Positions 52,133 to 61,178 are shown, numbered from the stretch's first letter. The stretch is DNA of 64,000 nt from an uncultured Eubacteriales bacterium (GCA_934467415.1 CAKSLQ010000001.1:259375-323374), one strand, 5' to 3'. Notes: generated from the letters alone by a model not told the origin. Made by a program: numbers and translations.

Positions 52133-53530
52133 ATGCCGCTTGAAGCACCCGTCATCCCGGAAACCATCACGGTGCATCTCGGCCTCCCGAACGAGGCTGC
52201 GGAGAACGTCACCGTTCCCTTCGCCGACTATATCAAGAACGTCGCGTCGAGCGAAATTTATCCGACCTGGCCGGAGGCCGCGATCCGCGCCAACATCTAC
52301 GCGCAGATCTCATACGCGCTCAACCGCATCTATACCGAATATTACCGCAGCCGCGGCTACGATTTCGACATCACGAGCCGCACACAGAACGACCAGGCCT
52401 ACGTCTACGGGCGCGACATCTTTGAGAACATCTCGCAGATCGTGGACGAAATCTTTGACAGCTATGTCAGCCGCGCGGGGGCTGTCGAGCCGCTGTTCAC
52501 GCAATACTGCGACGGTGTGCAGACGACGTGCAGCGGGCTTTCGCAATGGGGGTCGGTGTCGCTGGCCGAGGCGGGTCAGACACCGCTGCAGATTCTGCAA
52601 CACTATTACGGAAACGACGTGGAGATCGTCACCGACGTGCCGATTGCCGCCCCGGGAGAAACCGCGCCGCGCATTGCCCTGCGCCCCGGCACGGGCAGCG
52701 ACGCGGTGCGCCAGGTGCAGATCCGCCTCAACCGCATCGGCATGAACTACCCGGCCATCCCGAAGATCGCGCCGGTGGACGGCTACTTCGGCGATGGTAC
52801 CGAGGCGGCGGTAAAGGCGTTTCAGCGCATTTTCAACCTGACGCCGGACGGCATCGTCGGGCGCGGCACCTGGTATGCGATCTTACGCATCTACAACAGT
52901 GTCAAGCGTCTGTCCGAGCTGAACTCCGAGGGCATTTCGCTCGAAGAGATCTCCCGCCAGTACCCGGATCTGCTCTCCGAAGGCTCGGAGGGGCCGGGCG
53001 TGCGGCTGATCCAGTATTTCATCTCCTATATCGCACAGTTTGTCCCCACGGTGGAAGCCACCGAAATCGACGGCATTTTCGGTCCGGCCACCAAGGCCGC
53101 AGTGGCGAGCTTTCAGCGCGCCTACGGCCTCCCGGCCGACGGCATCGTCGGCGAGCAGACCTGGCGGGAGCTGAACAATGTATATGCAGGACTGCTCGCC
53201 TCGATCCCGACCGCGTATACCGAGGGCGTGACCGTTCCCTATCCCGGCATCATCCTGCGCGTGGGCAGTGAAAACGACTATGTGCGGCTGCTTCAGGAGT
53301 ACCTGAACTACATCGGCCAAACCTACACGCAGATCCCGTCCGTGCCGGCGACCGGCTATTTCGGCGCGCTGACCTACAACGCGGTCGAGGCCTTTCAGCG
53401 GCTGTTCGGGCTTGAGCCAAGCGGCGAGGTCGATTCGGCCGTCTGGAACGCCATTATCGACACATATGAAGACCTTTATAACGGCAATCGGCTGAGCCCG
53501 GGGCAGTACCCCGGCTATGCCGTCTCGTGA
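52133..53530 (+). CDS. SpoIID/LytB-like domain with three peptidoglycan-binding repeats
   Basis: 465 residues. The N-terminal 175 residues resemble the SpoIID/LytB fold: VPFADYIKNVASSEIYPTWPEAAIRANIYAQISYAL, then CSGLSQWGSVSLAEAGQTPLQILQHYYG, a typical SpoIID ending. Three PG_binding_1-type repeats follow at about 183-260, 285-350 and 380-445, each with a GYFG/GIFG...AVxxFQRxFGLxxxG pattern. The SleC cortex-lytic enzyme of Clostridium has a comparable N-terminus and a peptidoglycan-binding part. No signal peptide is present. The gene starts 16 bases after its upstream partner. A spore-cortex role is likely but not shown. Confidence 0.85.
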   Translation: MPLEAPVIPETITVHLGLPNEAAENVTVPFADYIKNVASSEIYPTWPEAAIRANIYAQISYALNRIYTEYYRSRGYDFDITSRTQNDQAYVYGRDIFENISQIVDEIFDSYVSRAGAVEPLFTQYCDGVQTTCSGLSQWGSVSLAEAGQTPLQILQHYYGNDVEIVTDVPIAAPGETAPRIALRPGTGSDAVRQVQIRLNRIGMNYPAIPKIAPVDGYFGDGTEAAVKAFQRIFNLTPDGIVGRGTWYAILRIYNSVKRLSELNSEGISLEEISRQYPDLLSEGSEGPGVRLIQYFISYIAQFVPTVEATEIDGIFGPATKAAVASFQRAYGLPADGIVGEQTWRELNNVYAGLLASIPTAYTEGVTVPYPGIILRVGSENDYVRLLQEYLNYIGQTYTQIPSVPATGYFGALTYNAVEAFQRLFGLEPSGEVDSAVWNAIIDTYEDLYNGNRLSPGQYPGYAVS

Positions 53531-53539
53531 GGTGAAGAC

Positions 53540-54058
53540 ATGATTCAGGCAAGCGATGAGGCAGCCGTCGTCAAGCAGCTGCAAACCATGCTGCGCAGCA
53601 TCCAGATCGCGCGCGGCGAAACCGTCACGGTTCCCGTGGACGGCATTTATGATACGGCGACCCGCGATGCGGTGGAGAAGATACAGCGCGAAAACGGGCT
53701 CCCCGCGACCGGCAGCGCCGACCTCGAAACCTATAATCTGATCTACGGCGCGGCACTTGAGGCAGACTTTACAAACAGCGCGCCGCTGCCGCTGTACGCA
53801 TTTCCCAAAGGACGCACCCTGCGGGCGGGCGAGGTCAGCGACCTCGTCATTCTCGTGCAGGTGATCCTGAACGCGCTGACCCACGGCTACGACGACCATA
53901 CGCTCTTCGACCTTGACGGTGCCTACACCGACGACATCGCCGCAGCGATCCGCCGTTTCCAGATGCGAAACGGCATTCCGCCGACGGGCGAGGTGGACAA
54001 AGCCACATGGAACGCGCTTGTGCGCAACTACAACAAATACCGCGACGCAGGCGCGTAA
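53540..54058 (+). CDS. Peptidoglycan-binding protein with two repeats
   Basis: 172 residues, made almost wholly of two PG_binding_1-type repeats (about 5-75 and 92-165): VPVDGIYDTATRDAVEKIQRENGLPATG and FDLDGAYTDDIAAAIRRFQMRNGIPPTG. It has no signal peptide and no catalytic domain. It follows the SpoIID-like gene by nine bases and completes the operon. It may have arisen by splitting or duplication from the larger repeat protein. Confidence 0.83.
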   Translation: MIQASDEAAVVKQLQTMLRSIQIARGETVTVPVDGIYDTATRDAVEKIQRENGLPATGSADLETYNLIYGAALEADFTNSAPLPLYAFPKGRTLRAGEVSDLVILVQVILNALTHGYDDHTLFDLDGAYTDDIAAAIRRFQMRNGIPPTGEVDKATWNALVRNYNKYRDAGA

Positions 54059-54138
54059 AACCGCGAAAACGCGCGAAAAAAGGCGTGTGCCGCAAATCGA
54101 GCGAGGAATCCGCACACAATCGTGCGCCTCGCTTTTGA

Positions 54139-54171
54139 TTTGACCTTCATTGACTTTGACTTTTGCTGACT
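54139..54171 (+). promoter_or_regulatory. Tandem CtsR operator
   Basis: Two heptad pairs lie in a row, each with a three-base spacer: TTTGACC-TTC-ATTGACT (54139-54155) and TTTGACT-TTT-GCTGACT (54155-54171), sharing one base. On the minus strand they read AGTCAAT-GAA-GGTCAAA and AGTCAGC-AAA-AGTCAAA, close to the CtsR consensus RGTCAAA-NAN-RGTCAAA. The second box covers the -35 of the ctsR promoter, so binding would block transcription. Confidence 0.85.
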
Positions 54172-54184
54172 TTATCGGTATACT
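54156..54184 (+). promoter_or_regulatory. Sigma-A promoter of ctsR-clpC
   Basis: TTGACT (54156-54161), a 17-base spacer and TATACT (54179-54184). The -35 lies within the CtsR boxes, which indicates autorepression. Confidence 0.85.
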
Positions 54185-54215
54185 GTCTGTATCAACCGAA
54201 AAGGAGCTGAACAAC

Positions 54216-54668
54216 TTGCTTCTGTCCGACACGATCGCATCCTTCATTGACAAAATGCTGGATGACTGCGGCGGCACGCTTGAGATCAAGCGGAACGACC
54301 TTGCCAAAAAGCTCGGCTGTGTGCCGAGCCAGATCAACTATGTGGTTGCCTCCCGTTTCACGCCGGAGCGCGGCTATCTCATCGAGAGCCGCCGCGGCGG
54401 CGGCGGCTACATCCGCATTGTCCGCCGGGAGATCGGCGCGGAGAATCTCACAGCGGAGGCATTTGCCGCCGTCGGCGAAAGTCTCGGCGAGACCGCGATG
54501 CGCACGGCGCTGGACACGCTCTACGCCGCCGACCTCATCACCTCGAGAGAAAAGAAGTTCATCCGCTCCTGCCTGTCGGCATCGGCGCTGTCCGCGCTGC
54601 CGCGCGAGACGCAGGACGCCGCGCGCGCATCCGCGTTCCGCGGCTTTCTGCTGGCGCTGATGAAATAA
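54216..54668 (+). CDS. ctsR: Transcriptional repressor CtsR
   Basis: 150 residues from a TTG start with AAGGAG nine bases upstream, giving the normal CtsR length. An upstream ATG at 54150 would place coding sequence across the operator and promoter. The N-terminal winged HTH has SDTIASFIDKML and KRNDLAKKLGCVPSQINYVVASRFTPERGYLIESRRGGGGYIRI, with the conserved RGGGG wing. The C-terminal dimerisation/McsB-ClpC-response domain follows. It represses clp genes until heat or protein stress. The mcsA and mcsB genes that usually follow are missing. Confidence 0.93.
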   Translation: MLLSDTIASFIDKMLDDCGGTLEIKRNDLAKKLGCVPSQINYVVASRFTPERGYLIESRRGGGGYIRIVRREIGAENLTAEAFAAVGESLGETAMRTALDTLYAADLITSREKKFIRSCLSASALSALPRETQDAARASAFRGFLLALMK

Positions 54669-54783
54669 AGAGTCTATGTGCCCTTCCGCCGACAGGTTTC
54701 CCCGCAAAGTGGGTATACTCTGCATGTTGCAGGTTTCCCGTGCGGGCGGCGATAATTCCACCTCTCGGTAAAGGAGGGTCACT

Positions 54784-57255
54784 ATGACAAACCGTTTTAC
54801 ACAAAAAGCGCAGAACGCGCTGAACCATGCGCTCATCGCAGCGCGCAGCTTCGGCCACAGCTATGTCGGAAGCGAACATCTGCTCATCGGCCTTACATCC
54901 GACAGCGAAAGCGTATCCGCCCGCATTCTCGCCTCCATGGGGGTCACGCGGGCAAAGATTATCGATACGGTCACCGCCGCGATCGGCACAGGCACGCCGA
55001 CCGACGTGACCGCCGCCGACCTGACGCCGCGCACCAAACAGATCATCGAGATGTCCGCCTACACGTCCACGCGGCTCGGCCACAGCTATATCGGCACCGA
55101 GCATCTGCTGCTCTCCCTGTTGGAGGAAAGCGACTGCGTGGCACTGCGGGTGCTTGATGCGCTCGGCGTGCGCGCGGCCGACCTCAAAAACAATCTGCTC
55201 GCGTATTTTGACGGCACGGAGCGCGCGGCCGCCGGCAGCAAAGCCGGACGCATACAGCCGCGCGCGGAGGGCGCGCTGCGGGACTGTCCCACGCTGGCAA
55301 GCTACGGCCGCGATCTGACCGCGCTGGCCAAAGAGGGCCGACTCGACCCGATCATCGGGCGGGACGCGGAGACCGAGCGGGTCATCCAGATCCTCGCCCG
55401 CCGCCAAAAGAACAATCCCTGCCTGATCGGCGAACCCGGCGTGGGCAAGACCGCCGTGGTCGAGGGGCTCGCCCGCCGCATCGCCGACGGCAGCATTCCC
55501 GAAATGCTGCGCGGCAAAACCATCGTCACGGTGGACATCCCGTCCATGATCGCGGGGGCAAAATACCGCGGCGAATTTGAGGAACGGCTCAAAAACGTGA
55601 TGGCCGAGGTGGCAAAGCGCCCCGACATCATCCTCTTTATTGACGAGATTCACACGCTGGTCGGCGCAGGCGCGGCCGAGGGCGCACTGGACGCGGCCAA
55701 CATCTTAAAGCCCGCGCTGTCCCGCGGCGAAATGCAGCTGATCGGTGCGACGACCATCACGGAATACCGCAAAAACATCGAAAAGGATGCCGCACTGGAA
55801 CGTCGTTTTCAGTCGGTCATGGTCGGCGAACCGTCGCCCGAGGATGCTGTGCGCATTCTGCGCGGCCTGCGCGACAAATACGAGGCGCACCACAAGCTGA
55901 AAATCTCGGATGACGCCATTGAAGCCGCCGTGAAGCTTTCGGCACGGTATATCAACGACCGCTATCTGCCGGACAAGGCGCTCGACCTCGTGGACGAGGC
56001 CGCGTCCCGCCTGCGCATCTCGCGCTATACCTCGCCGCCGGATCTCAAGGCGCTGGAGACGCGCACGGAGACGGTCTGCCGCAGCAAGGAAGAGGCCATC
56101 AAGGCGCAGAACTTTGAAGAAGCGGCGCGTCTGCGCGATGAGGAGCAAGCCCTCCGCGACAGGCTGCGCCGCGAAAAAGCCGCGTGGCAGGAAAGCCGCC
56201 GCGCGGACGCGCTCACCGTCACGCGCGAGGACATCGCGGACATTGTGACGGCGTGGACGGGCATCCCCGTGCGGCAGATGGAAAGCGAGGAAAGCCAAAA
56301 GCTGCTGCATCTCGATCAAATTCTGCAGGAGCGCATCATCGGCCAGCCCGAAGCCGTGGACGCCGTCGCAAAAGCGATCCGCCGCGGCCGGATGGGGCTG
56401 AAAGACCCGAAGCGCCCGCTCGGCTCTTTCCTGTTTCTCGGCCCGACCGGCGTCGGCAAAACCGAGCTGTGCCGTGCGCTTGCGCAGGTCATGTTCGGCG
56501 GCGAGAGCGCCATGATCCGCGTGGACATGTCCGAATACATGGAGAAGCACAGCGTCTCGAAGCTGATCGGCTCGCCGCCCGGCTACGTCGGCTATGACGA
56601 AGGCGGCCAGCTCACCGAAAAGATCCGCCGCAAGCCCTATTCGGTCGTTCTCTTTGACGAAGTGGAAAAGGCGCACCCCGACGTCTTCAACATCCTGCTG
56701 CAAGTCCTCGACGACGGCGCACTGACCGACGCGCAGGGACGGAAAGTCGATTTTCGGAACACCGTCATCATCCTGACCTCCAACGTCGGCGCCGCCGCGA
56801 TCACCGAAAAGGCAAAAAGTCTCGGCTTTACGGCCGCGGCAACCGACGAGAAAGCCCGGATCGAGACCGGCGTCATGCAGGCGCTGAAGGACACGTTCCG
56901 CCCCGAATTTCTCAACCGTCTCGACGAGATCATCGTCTTCAACCGCCTGACCGATGCGGACATCCGCAAGATTGCGTCGCTGCTGCTGGCCGAGCTCGGC
57001 CGCCGTATCCGCGCCATCGGCGTAGAGACCGAGTTTGATCCTTCTCTCGTCGCCTACGTCGCCGAGAAAGGCTTTGATCCGGTCTACGGCGCGCGCCCCC
57101 TGCGCCGCGCCGTCACAAGCCTCGTGGAGGACAGCTTCTCCGAGGCCATGCTCGAGGAAAAAATCAAGCCCGGCGACCGTGTACTGGCAAAGGCGGTCGA
57201 GGGCAAGGTCATCTATGAAAAGCAAGCCGCACCGATTCCGGATACGGTCGGATAA
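54784..57255 (+). CDS. clpC: ATP-dependent Clp protease ATP-binding subunit ClpC
   Basis: 823 residues. The repeated Clp N-domain comprises residues 1-145, with two SYVGSEHLL/SYIGTEHLL repeats. The first AAA+ domain has Walker A GEPGVGKT (216-223). A UVR-type middle segment, KEEAIKAQNFEEAARLRDEEQALRDRL (about 430-460), identifies ClpC. The second AAA+ domain has Walker A GPTGVGKT (553-560). No IGF tripeptide in the usual ClpP loop was picked out by eye, although a ClpP loop is expected. The 115-base gap after ctsR carries no mcsA or mcsB, only a GGAGGG ribosome-binding site. A strong terminator follows. Confidence 0.96.
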   Translation: MTNRFTQKAQNALNHALIAARSFGHSYVGSEHLLIGLTSDSESVSARILASMGVTRAKIIDTVTAAIGTGTPTDVTAADLTPRTKQIIEMSAYTSTRLGHSYIGTEHLLLSLLEESDCVALRVLDALGVRAADLKNNLLAYFDGTERAAAGSKAGRIQPRAEGALRDCPTLASYGRDLTALAKEGRLDPIIGRDAETERVIQILARRQKNNPCLIGEPGVGKTAVVEGLARRIADGSIPEMLRGKTIVTVDIPSMIAGAKYRGEFEERLKNVMAEVAKRPDIILFIDEIHTLVGAGAAEGALDAANILKPALSRGEMQLIGATTITEYRKNIEKDAALERRFQSVMVGEPSPEDAVRILRGLRDKYEAHHKLKISDDAIEAAVKLSARYINDRYLPDKALDLVDEAASRLRISRYTSPPDLKALETRTETVCRSKEEAIKAQNFEEAARLRDEEQALRDRLRREKAAWQESRRADALTVTREDIADIVTAWTGIPVRQMESEESQKLLHLDQILQERIIGQPEAVDAVAKAIRRGRMGLKDPKRPLGSFLFLGPTGVGKTELCRALAQVMFGGESAMIRVDMSEYMEKHSVSKLIGSPPGYVGYDEGGQLTEKIRRKPYSVVLFDEVEKAHPDVFNILLQVLDDGALTDAQGRKVDFRNTVIILTSNVGAAAITEKAKSLGFTAAATDEKARIETGVMQALKDTFRPEFLNRLDEIIVFNRLTDADIRKIASLLLAELGRRIRAIGVETEFDPSLVAYVAEKGFDPVYGARPLRRAVTSLVEDSFSEAMLEEKIKPGDRVLAKAVEGKVIYEKQAAPIPDTVG

Positions 57256-57268
57256 GGACGGCTTTACT

Positions 57269-57307
57269 GCAAAAAAGCAGAGCGCGTATGCGCTCTGCTT
57301 TTTTTGC
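57269..57307. terminator. Bidirectional terminator between clpC and the solute-binding protein gene
   Basis: GCAAAAAAGCAGAGCGC pairs with GCGCTCTGCTTTTTTTGC (one extra T) around GTAT. A-runs and T-runs flank the GC core on both strands. Confidence 0.92.
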
Positions 57308-57311
57308 AGTA

Positions 57312-58796
57312 TCAGTTTTCCGATGCGGCATCGGTCTTCCAGGTTGCGACCGCGCGCTGATAATACTCGTTGATGACTCCGAGCATATTCTCGGCGATAT
57401 TCTTCTTTGCGTCATAGCGCGAGGCAAAGTTCGTATCATATGCACGGACCATGTAGATCAGCTCCTTGTTGTACGGGCCGATCTGATAGTAATAGCCGAT
57501 GTCAAACACGAGGTTGTCGAAGATGATCTTCAGCATATCCTCGGATTCCTCGTCGCGCGTGCTCTGCCCGATCAGGTTCACATCATAGTAGGCGGGTGTG
57601 ACGATCTTCTTGCCGTAGTACGCCAGCGCTTCGGTGATCGTCCCGGCGCGCTCCACGTCGTTCTGGATGAGCGGCATGCAGATAAACTGCGAGTTGTAGG
57701 GCGCAACGGTGGTATAGTAATCCTGCTGCGCCGCGTTCAGCTTCGGATACGGCAGAATGCCGAAGTCGTTCTCCATCTCGCGATAGCGCGGAACGATGCC
57801 GAGCCATGTCGTCCAGAAGAGACCGTGGTTGCCCGACCAGAGCGCCTGCTCATCGTAACCGCCGACACGCTGATAGGTATAGGCATACTGCGTGTCATAT
57901 GCAATGGAGAAGTATTTTTCGAGCGCCGAGACCGTCGTCTCGTTGTAAAGCGTCAGCTCGATCTCACCGTCCGCATTGATCGTGCAGCAGCGCTGCCCTG
58001 CGGCATTGACGATGCCGACGACCGAGTCATCCCAGACGAGCAGGCCGAAGCGATCGTTTGCGTCCATCGTGCCGTTTTGATCGAGGTCTTCCGTGACCGT
58101 CTTGCAGAGCTCGGCAAACTTGTCCATCGTCCAGCCGCCGTCATAAACGAGCGTATAGGGGTCTTCCAGCTCATAGTCCTTGAGCAATCCCTTGTTGAAC
58201 AGGATCACAAATGCGGCATTGTTGTCCGAGCAGGTGATCTCGCCGGTCGTGAAGAACATAACGTCGTTGACGGCGAGGCTCTCGTTTGCCTTCTGATCCC
58301 ACCAGGACTTTGTGAGGTCGATGCCGGGCACCGAGTTGAGGTCATAGAGCAGACCGCTGTAGGCAAGCACCGAAACGTCGTAGCCTGCGATCAGCGCGAG
58401 GTCGTAGTTGCAGTCACCGGCGCTGACATCCGTATTGATCTGGATAAAGCCGGGGCCGCCGCCCGAGGAATACGCCTGCTTGATGTCCTCGGAGATCGTG
58501 ACCTTGTAGTTCTCCTCCACCAGACGCTTGCGTTTGTACTGCGCATTGTCCAGCGCCAATGACGACTCCTCGTCAAAGTTAAAATCGTTGTAAGCGACGC
58601 TGCCCGCCGACAGAATGTTGAACGCCGCACCGCCGTAGTCCGCGGTCTCGGGCACGCCGAGCGTCTCGCCCTTCTGTGCCGTCGTCTGTGCCGCATCACC
58701 CGACGATGCCGTTGTGGACGCGGGCGTCTTATCGCCGCAGCCTGCAAAAACAGCCAGCAGGAGAAGCGTGCAAAGGATCAAGCCGAATCGTTTCAT
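57312..58796 (-). CDS. Extracellular solute-binding lipoprotein (ABC sugar-type), orphan
   Basis: 494 residues from the ATG at 58796 with CGGAGG upstream. The lipoprotein signal MKRFGLILCTLLLLAVFAGC ends at Cys20; a Thr/Ser-rich linker follows. The mature part has the family 1 solute-binding fold (YDLALIAGYDVSVLAYSGLLYDLN near the N-lobe; WTMDKFAELCKTVTEDLDQNGTMDANDRFGL, a typical segment of sugar-binding members). No permease or ATPase gene is adjacent, so the transport partner is elsewhere or lost. The promoter carries a palindrome over the -10. A GH43-dockerin gene lies directly upstream in the same direction, which suggests an oligosaccharide ligand. Confidence 0.9.
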   Translation of the reverse strand: MKRFGLILCTLLLLAVFAGCGDKTPASTTASSGDAAQTTAQKGETLGVPETADYGGAAFNILSAGSVAYNDFNFDEESSLALDNAQYKRKRLVEENYKVTISEDIKQAYSSGGGPGFIQINTDVSAGDCNYDLALIAGYDVSVLAYSGLLYDLNSVPGIDLTKSWWDQKANESLAVNDVMFFTTGEITCSDNNAAFVILFNKGLLKDYELEDPYTLVYDGGWTMDKFAELCKTVTEDLDQNGTMDANDRFGLLVWDDSVVGIVNAAGQRCCTINADGEIELTLYNETTVSALEKYFSIAYDTQYAYTYQRVGGYDEQALWSGNHGLFWTTWLGIVPRYREMENDFGILPYPKLNAAQQDYYTTVAPYNSQFICMPLIQNDVERAGTITEALAYYGKKIVTPAYYDVNLIGQSTRDEESEDMLKIIFDNLVFDIGYYYQIGPYNKELIYMVRAYDTNFASRYDAKKNIAENMLGVINEYYQRAVATWKTDAASEN

Positions 58797-58832
58797 ACGT
58801 TTCCTCCGAAATTGTATTTGCATAATTTGCTT

Positions 58833-58848
58833 GTATGATTTATCATAC
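58833..58848 (-). promoter_or_regulatory. Palindromic operator candidate at the solute-binding gene
   Basis: GTATGAT-N2-ATCATAC is a perfect inverted repeat of two 7-base arms that contains the -10 element. A repressor bound here would block the promoter. Confidence 0.55.
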
Positions 58849-58870
58849 CATTTCCATAAAGAACATGCAA
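58842..58870 (-). promoter_or_regulatory. Sigma-A promoter of the solute-binding protein gene
   Basis: On the minus strand TTGCAT (58865-58870), a 17-base spacer and TATGAT (58842-58847). Confidence 0.72.
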
Positions 58871-58925
58871 GCCAATTCCGCAGCCGAAATCGGACAAAAA
58901 TTCGCATAAGTAAAACGGGCGGCGT

Positions 58926-61178
58926 CTATTTTGCCAGCTCCGCCAGCAATGCGATGACATCCTTTGCATCGTTCACGCCGTTTTTGTCCAGGTCGCCGAC
59001 CTCGCTGTACGGCTGTCCGCCGCCGATCTTTCCGCAAAGCAGAAGCGCGTCGCGCATCGTCAGCCTGCCGTCGCCGTCCATGTCTCCGCGCCGCGCGGCC
59101 GACGGCAGCGGCTGTGCCGTGGTCGTCGGGCCGTATACCGTCAGGATATCCGGGCCGCCGTCCTCGGCGGGCACAAACTTCACGCGGTCGATACAGGTCT
59201 GCCGCGGCTCGACCTTGCCGGGCACGGCATGAGAATGATAGACCATGAACAGCTCGCTGCCGTCCGGCGAAGGGATGAAAATGCCGTCACCGACGCCATC
59301 GACGGCCGCGTTGTGCGTCAGAATCTCGTTGTAGGCGTATTTGGTATACGGGCCGAGAATCTGCTCTGCCACGGCATAGCTCTCGCCGTAATGCCCCTTG
59401 TAGTGTCCCGAGGCATAGATCATATAATAATAGCCGCCGTGCTTATACAGGACGCCGCCCTCGGAGATCGAGCCGTAGCCGTCATTCTCGTAGGCCTCGG
59501 TCGGCGAGATCACGCAGGTTGCCGTACCCGCGACGGGCGTCACGACGCCGTTCTGCATTGTGACTTCCTCAAGCCAGACATGGTTGCCGCCGCCGAAACG
59601 GACGAAGGACATATACAGGCGGCCGTCGTCATCCCGATAAGGGTGGCCGCCGATCTCGGCGATCTCATGCAGCGGCTTCTGCTCCGCCTGCGGCAGAAAC
59701 GGGCCGTAGGGCGACGAAGCCGTCGCGTACCAGACGCGGTTTTCGCCCTTTCCGTTCAGCGCCGCATAAAACAGGTAAAAGACGCCGTCATGGTAAAACA
59801 CGTTCGGGCTCATATAGCCGCGCGTTTCCGCATTTTCCGTATGCCAGAAGACCGTGCGCCGCGCCGTCCAATGCACAAGATCCGCAGAGGTGGAGACGCG
59901 GAAAACCGCATTGCCTGCGCTGATGCGGTTGTACAGATAATATGTACCGTCGTAGTAAAGCACATCCGGGTCTGCACCGGCGACCACCGGATTTGTATAG
60001 GTCTCGCCGGCATAGGCCTCCGCCTCGCCGACCGAAAGCTCACTGACGCTGCCGCCCGCAAGCATGATGCCGAACTTGCCCGCCGCATAATCGGCAAGGT
60101 GCAGCTCCAGCTTGGGGAAAGGCGCGGTGTCGGCGCGATTATCCTCAAAATATACAGCCGCAACACCATCGGCAACGCGAATGCGCACACTGCGCGTGCC
60201 GTCACCGACCGCGCAGGCACGCTCGCCGAGCAGCACATACGCGCCGTCCCGGATCTTCCACAGCGACACGGTTTCCTCCGCCTTGTCCACCCGGAAAAGA
60301 TAGCCGCTGCTTTTCTGCATTCCGAAGTAAAAACGGGAAACGCCGTCGGCATCCAGCTTGCAGGTCAGGTCAAAATCCGCGGCGAGCGCCGCATCGGTCA
60401 TGACTGCGCCGCTTCCGGAAAGCGCGCCGCCGCGCACGGCCATTCCGGCGCTTGCGCGGAACGCAAAGCCGCCGAAGTCAAGCGTTTTTGCAAACGCAGG
60501 CAATTCCGGCTCGGCCAGCAGCGTCACGCGGAAGTTGTCAAATCGGCCTTTATCCGAACAGAATTTGCGGAGTCCCACTTTGCCGCCGAACGCGGTGTAG
60601 ACGTCCCGCGAAGAAGTGCCGATGGTATAGGTCACGCCGTAATAGCGCGTTTTGCCGTCGAGCGAAGTGACAAGATAGGTCAGTTCTTTGCCGCGCACGG
60701 TTGCGGAAAGATGCAGATCGCTTGCCGTTACGGTATCCGCACCGACATGGATATTGCCGCTCCATGCGCCGCGCGCATTGTAACAGCCGAGTGCGCCTTT
60801 TTTGCCGTTCGTGCCGATGAAGCAATCGTAGCCGAAAAAGTCGGCCGGTGCGGCGGAAAGGCCGTCTCCCACGCCACCGATCAGGATACCGCCGGTCGAG
60901 GTATGACCGAGAAAATCTGCTTCAACGCGAAAATCTTTGCCCGCGAATGCGGCGGGCAGCGTATAGGTCAGATAGGCCGAGCCGCTTGTCCCCTGCGTTT
61001 CCAGCGCGCCGCCGCGCACCAGCCAGCTGCCCTGCGTGTCAAAATCCGCGAGCGCTGCGGCCGACGAAAAATCGTTCTGATAGATCATAGTCGCCTCCTC
61101 TGCCGCCGATATTGTACCGAACAGCATGATCGAAAGCAGCAGCGCGGCAAAAAGCGCGCTGTACAGATGTTTTGTCAT
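58926..61178 (-). CDS. Secreted GH43 glycoside hydrolase with two LamG/CBM-like domains and a dockerin
   Basis: 750 residues from the ATG at 61178 (GGAGG six bases upstream). A signal peptide (about 1-25) ends at ISAAEEA. Two concanavalin-like beta-sandwich domains follow (about 30-225 and 228-390). The GH43 five-blade propeller starts at about 393 with NPVVAGADPDVLYYDGTYYLY, holding the catalytic-base Asp. MSPNVFYHDGVFYLFYA and YGSISEGGVLYKHGGYYYMIY carry the second Asp and the acid Glu. The last 55 residues (about 695-750) are a type I dockerin with two Ca-binding repeats, DMDGDGRLTMRDALLL and DLDKNGVNDAKDVIALL. It probably acts on arabinoxylan-type side chains and docks to a cohesin scaffold encoded elsewhere. 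Confidence 0.92.
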   Translation of the reverse strand: MTKHLYSALFAALLLSIMLFGTISAAEEATMIYQNDFSSAAALADFDTQGSWLVRGGALETQGTSGSAYLTYTLPAAFAGKDFRVEADFLGHTSTGGILIGGVGDGLSAAPADFFGYDCFIGTNGKKGALGCYNARGAWSGNIHVGADTVTASDLHLSATVRGKELTYLVTSLDGKTRYYGVTYTIGTSSRDVYTAFGGKVGLRKFCSDKGRFDNFRVTLLAEPELPAFAKTLDFGGFAFRASAGMAVRGGALSGSGAVMTDAALAADFDLTCKLDADGVSRFYFGMQKSSGYLFRVDKAEETVSLWKIRDGAYVLLGERACAVGDGTRSVRIRVADGVAAVYFEDNRADTAPFPKLELHLADYAAGKFGIMLAGGSVSELSVGEAEAYAGETYTNPVVAGADPDVLYYDGTYYLYNRISAGNAVFRVSTSADLVHWTARRTVFWHTENAETRGYMSPNVFYHDGVFYLFYAALNGKGENRVWYATASSPYGPFLPQAEQKPLHEIAEIGGHPYRDDDGRLYMSFVRFGGGNHVWLEEVTMQNGVVTPVAGTATCVISPTEAYENDGYGSISEGGVLYKHGGYYYMIYASGHYKGHYGESYAVAEQILGPYTKYAYNEILTHNAAVDGVGDGIFIPSPDGSELFMVYHSHAVPGKVEPRQTCIDRVKFVPAEDGGPDILTVYGPTTTAQPLPSAARRGDMDGDGRLTMRDALLLCGKIGGGQPYSEVGDLDKNGVNDAKDVIALLAELAK

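Noticed and set aside
54669..54783. Possible remnant of mcsA between ctsR and clpC
   Set aside because: The 115 bases contain no zinc-finger (CxxC) coding frame or other McsA-like sequence, only a leader with a GGAGGG site.
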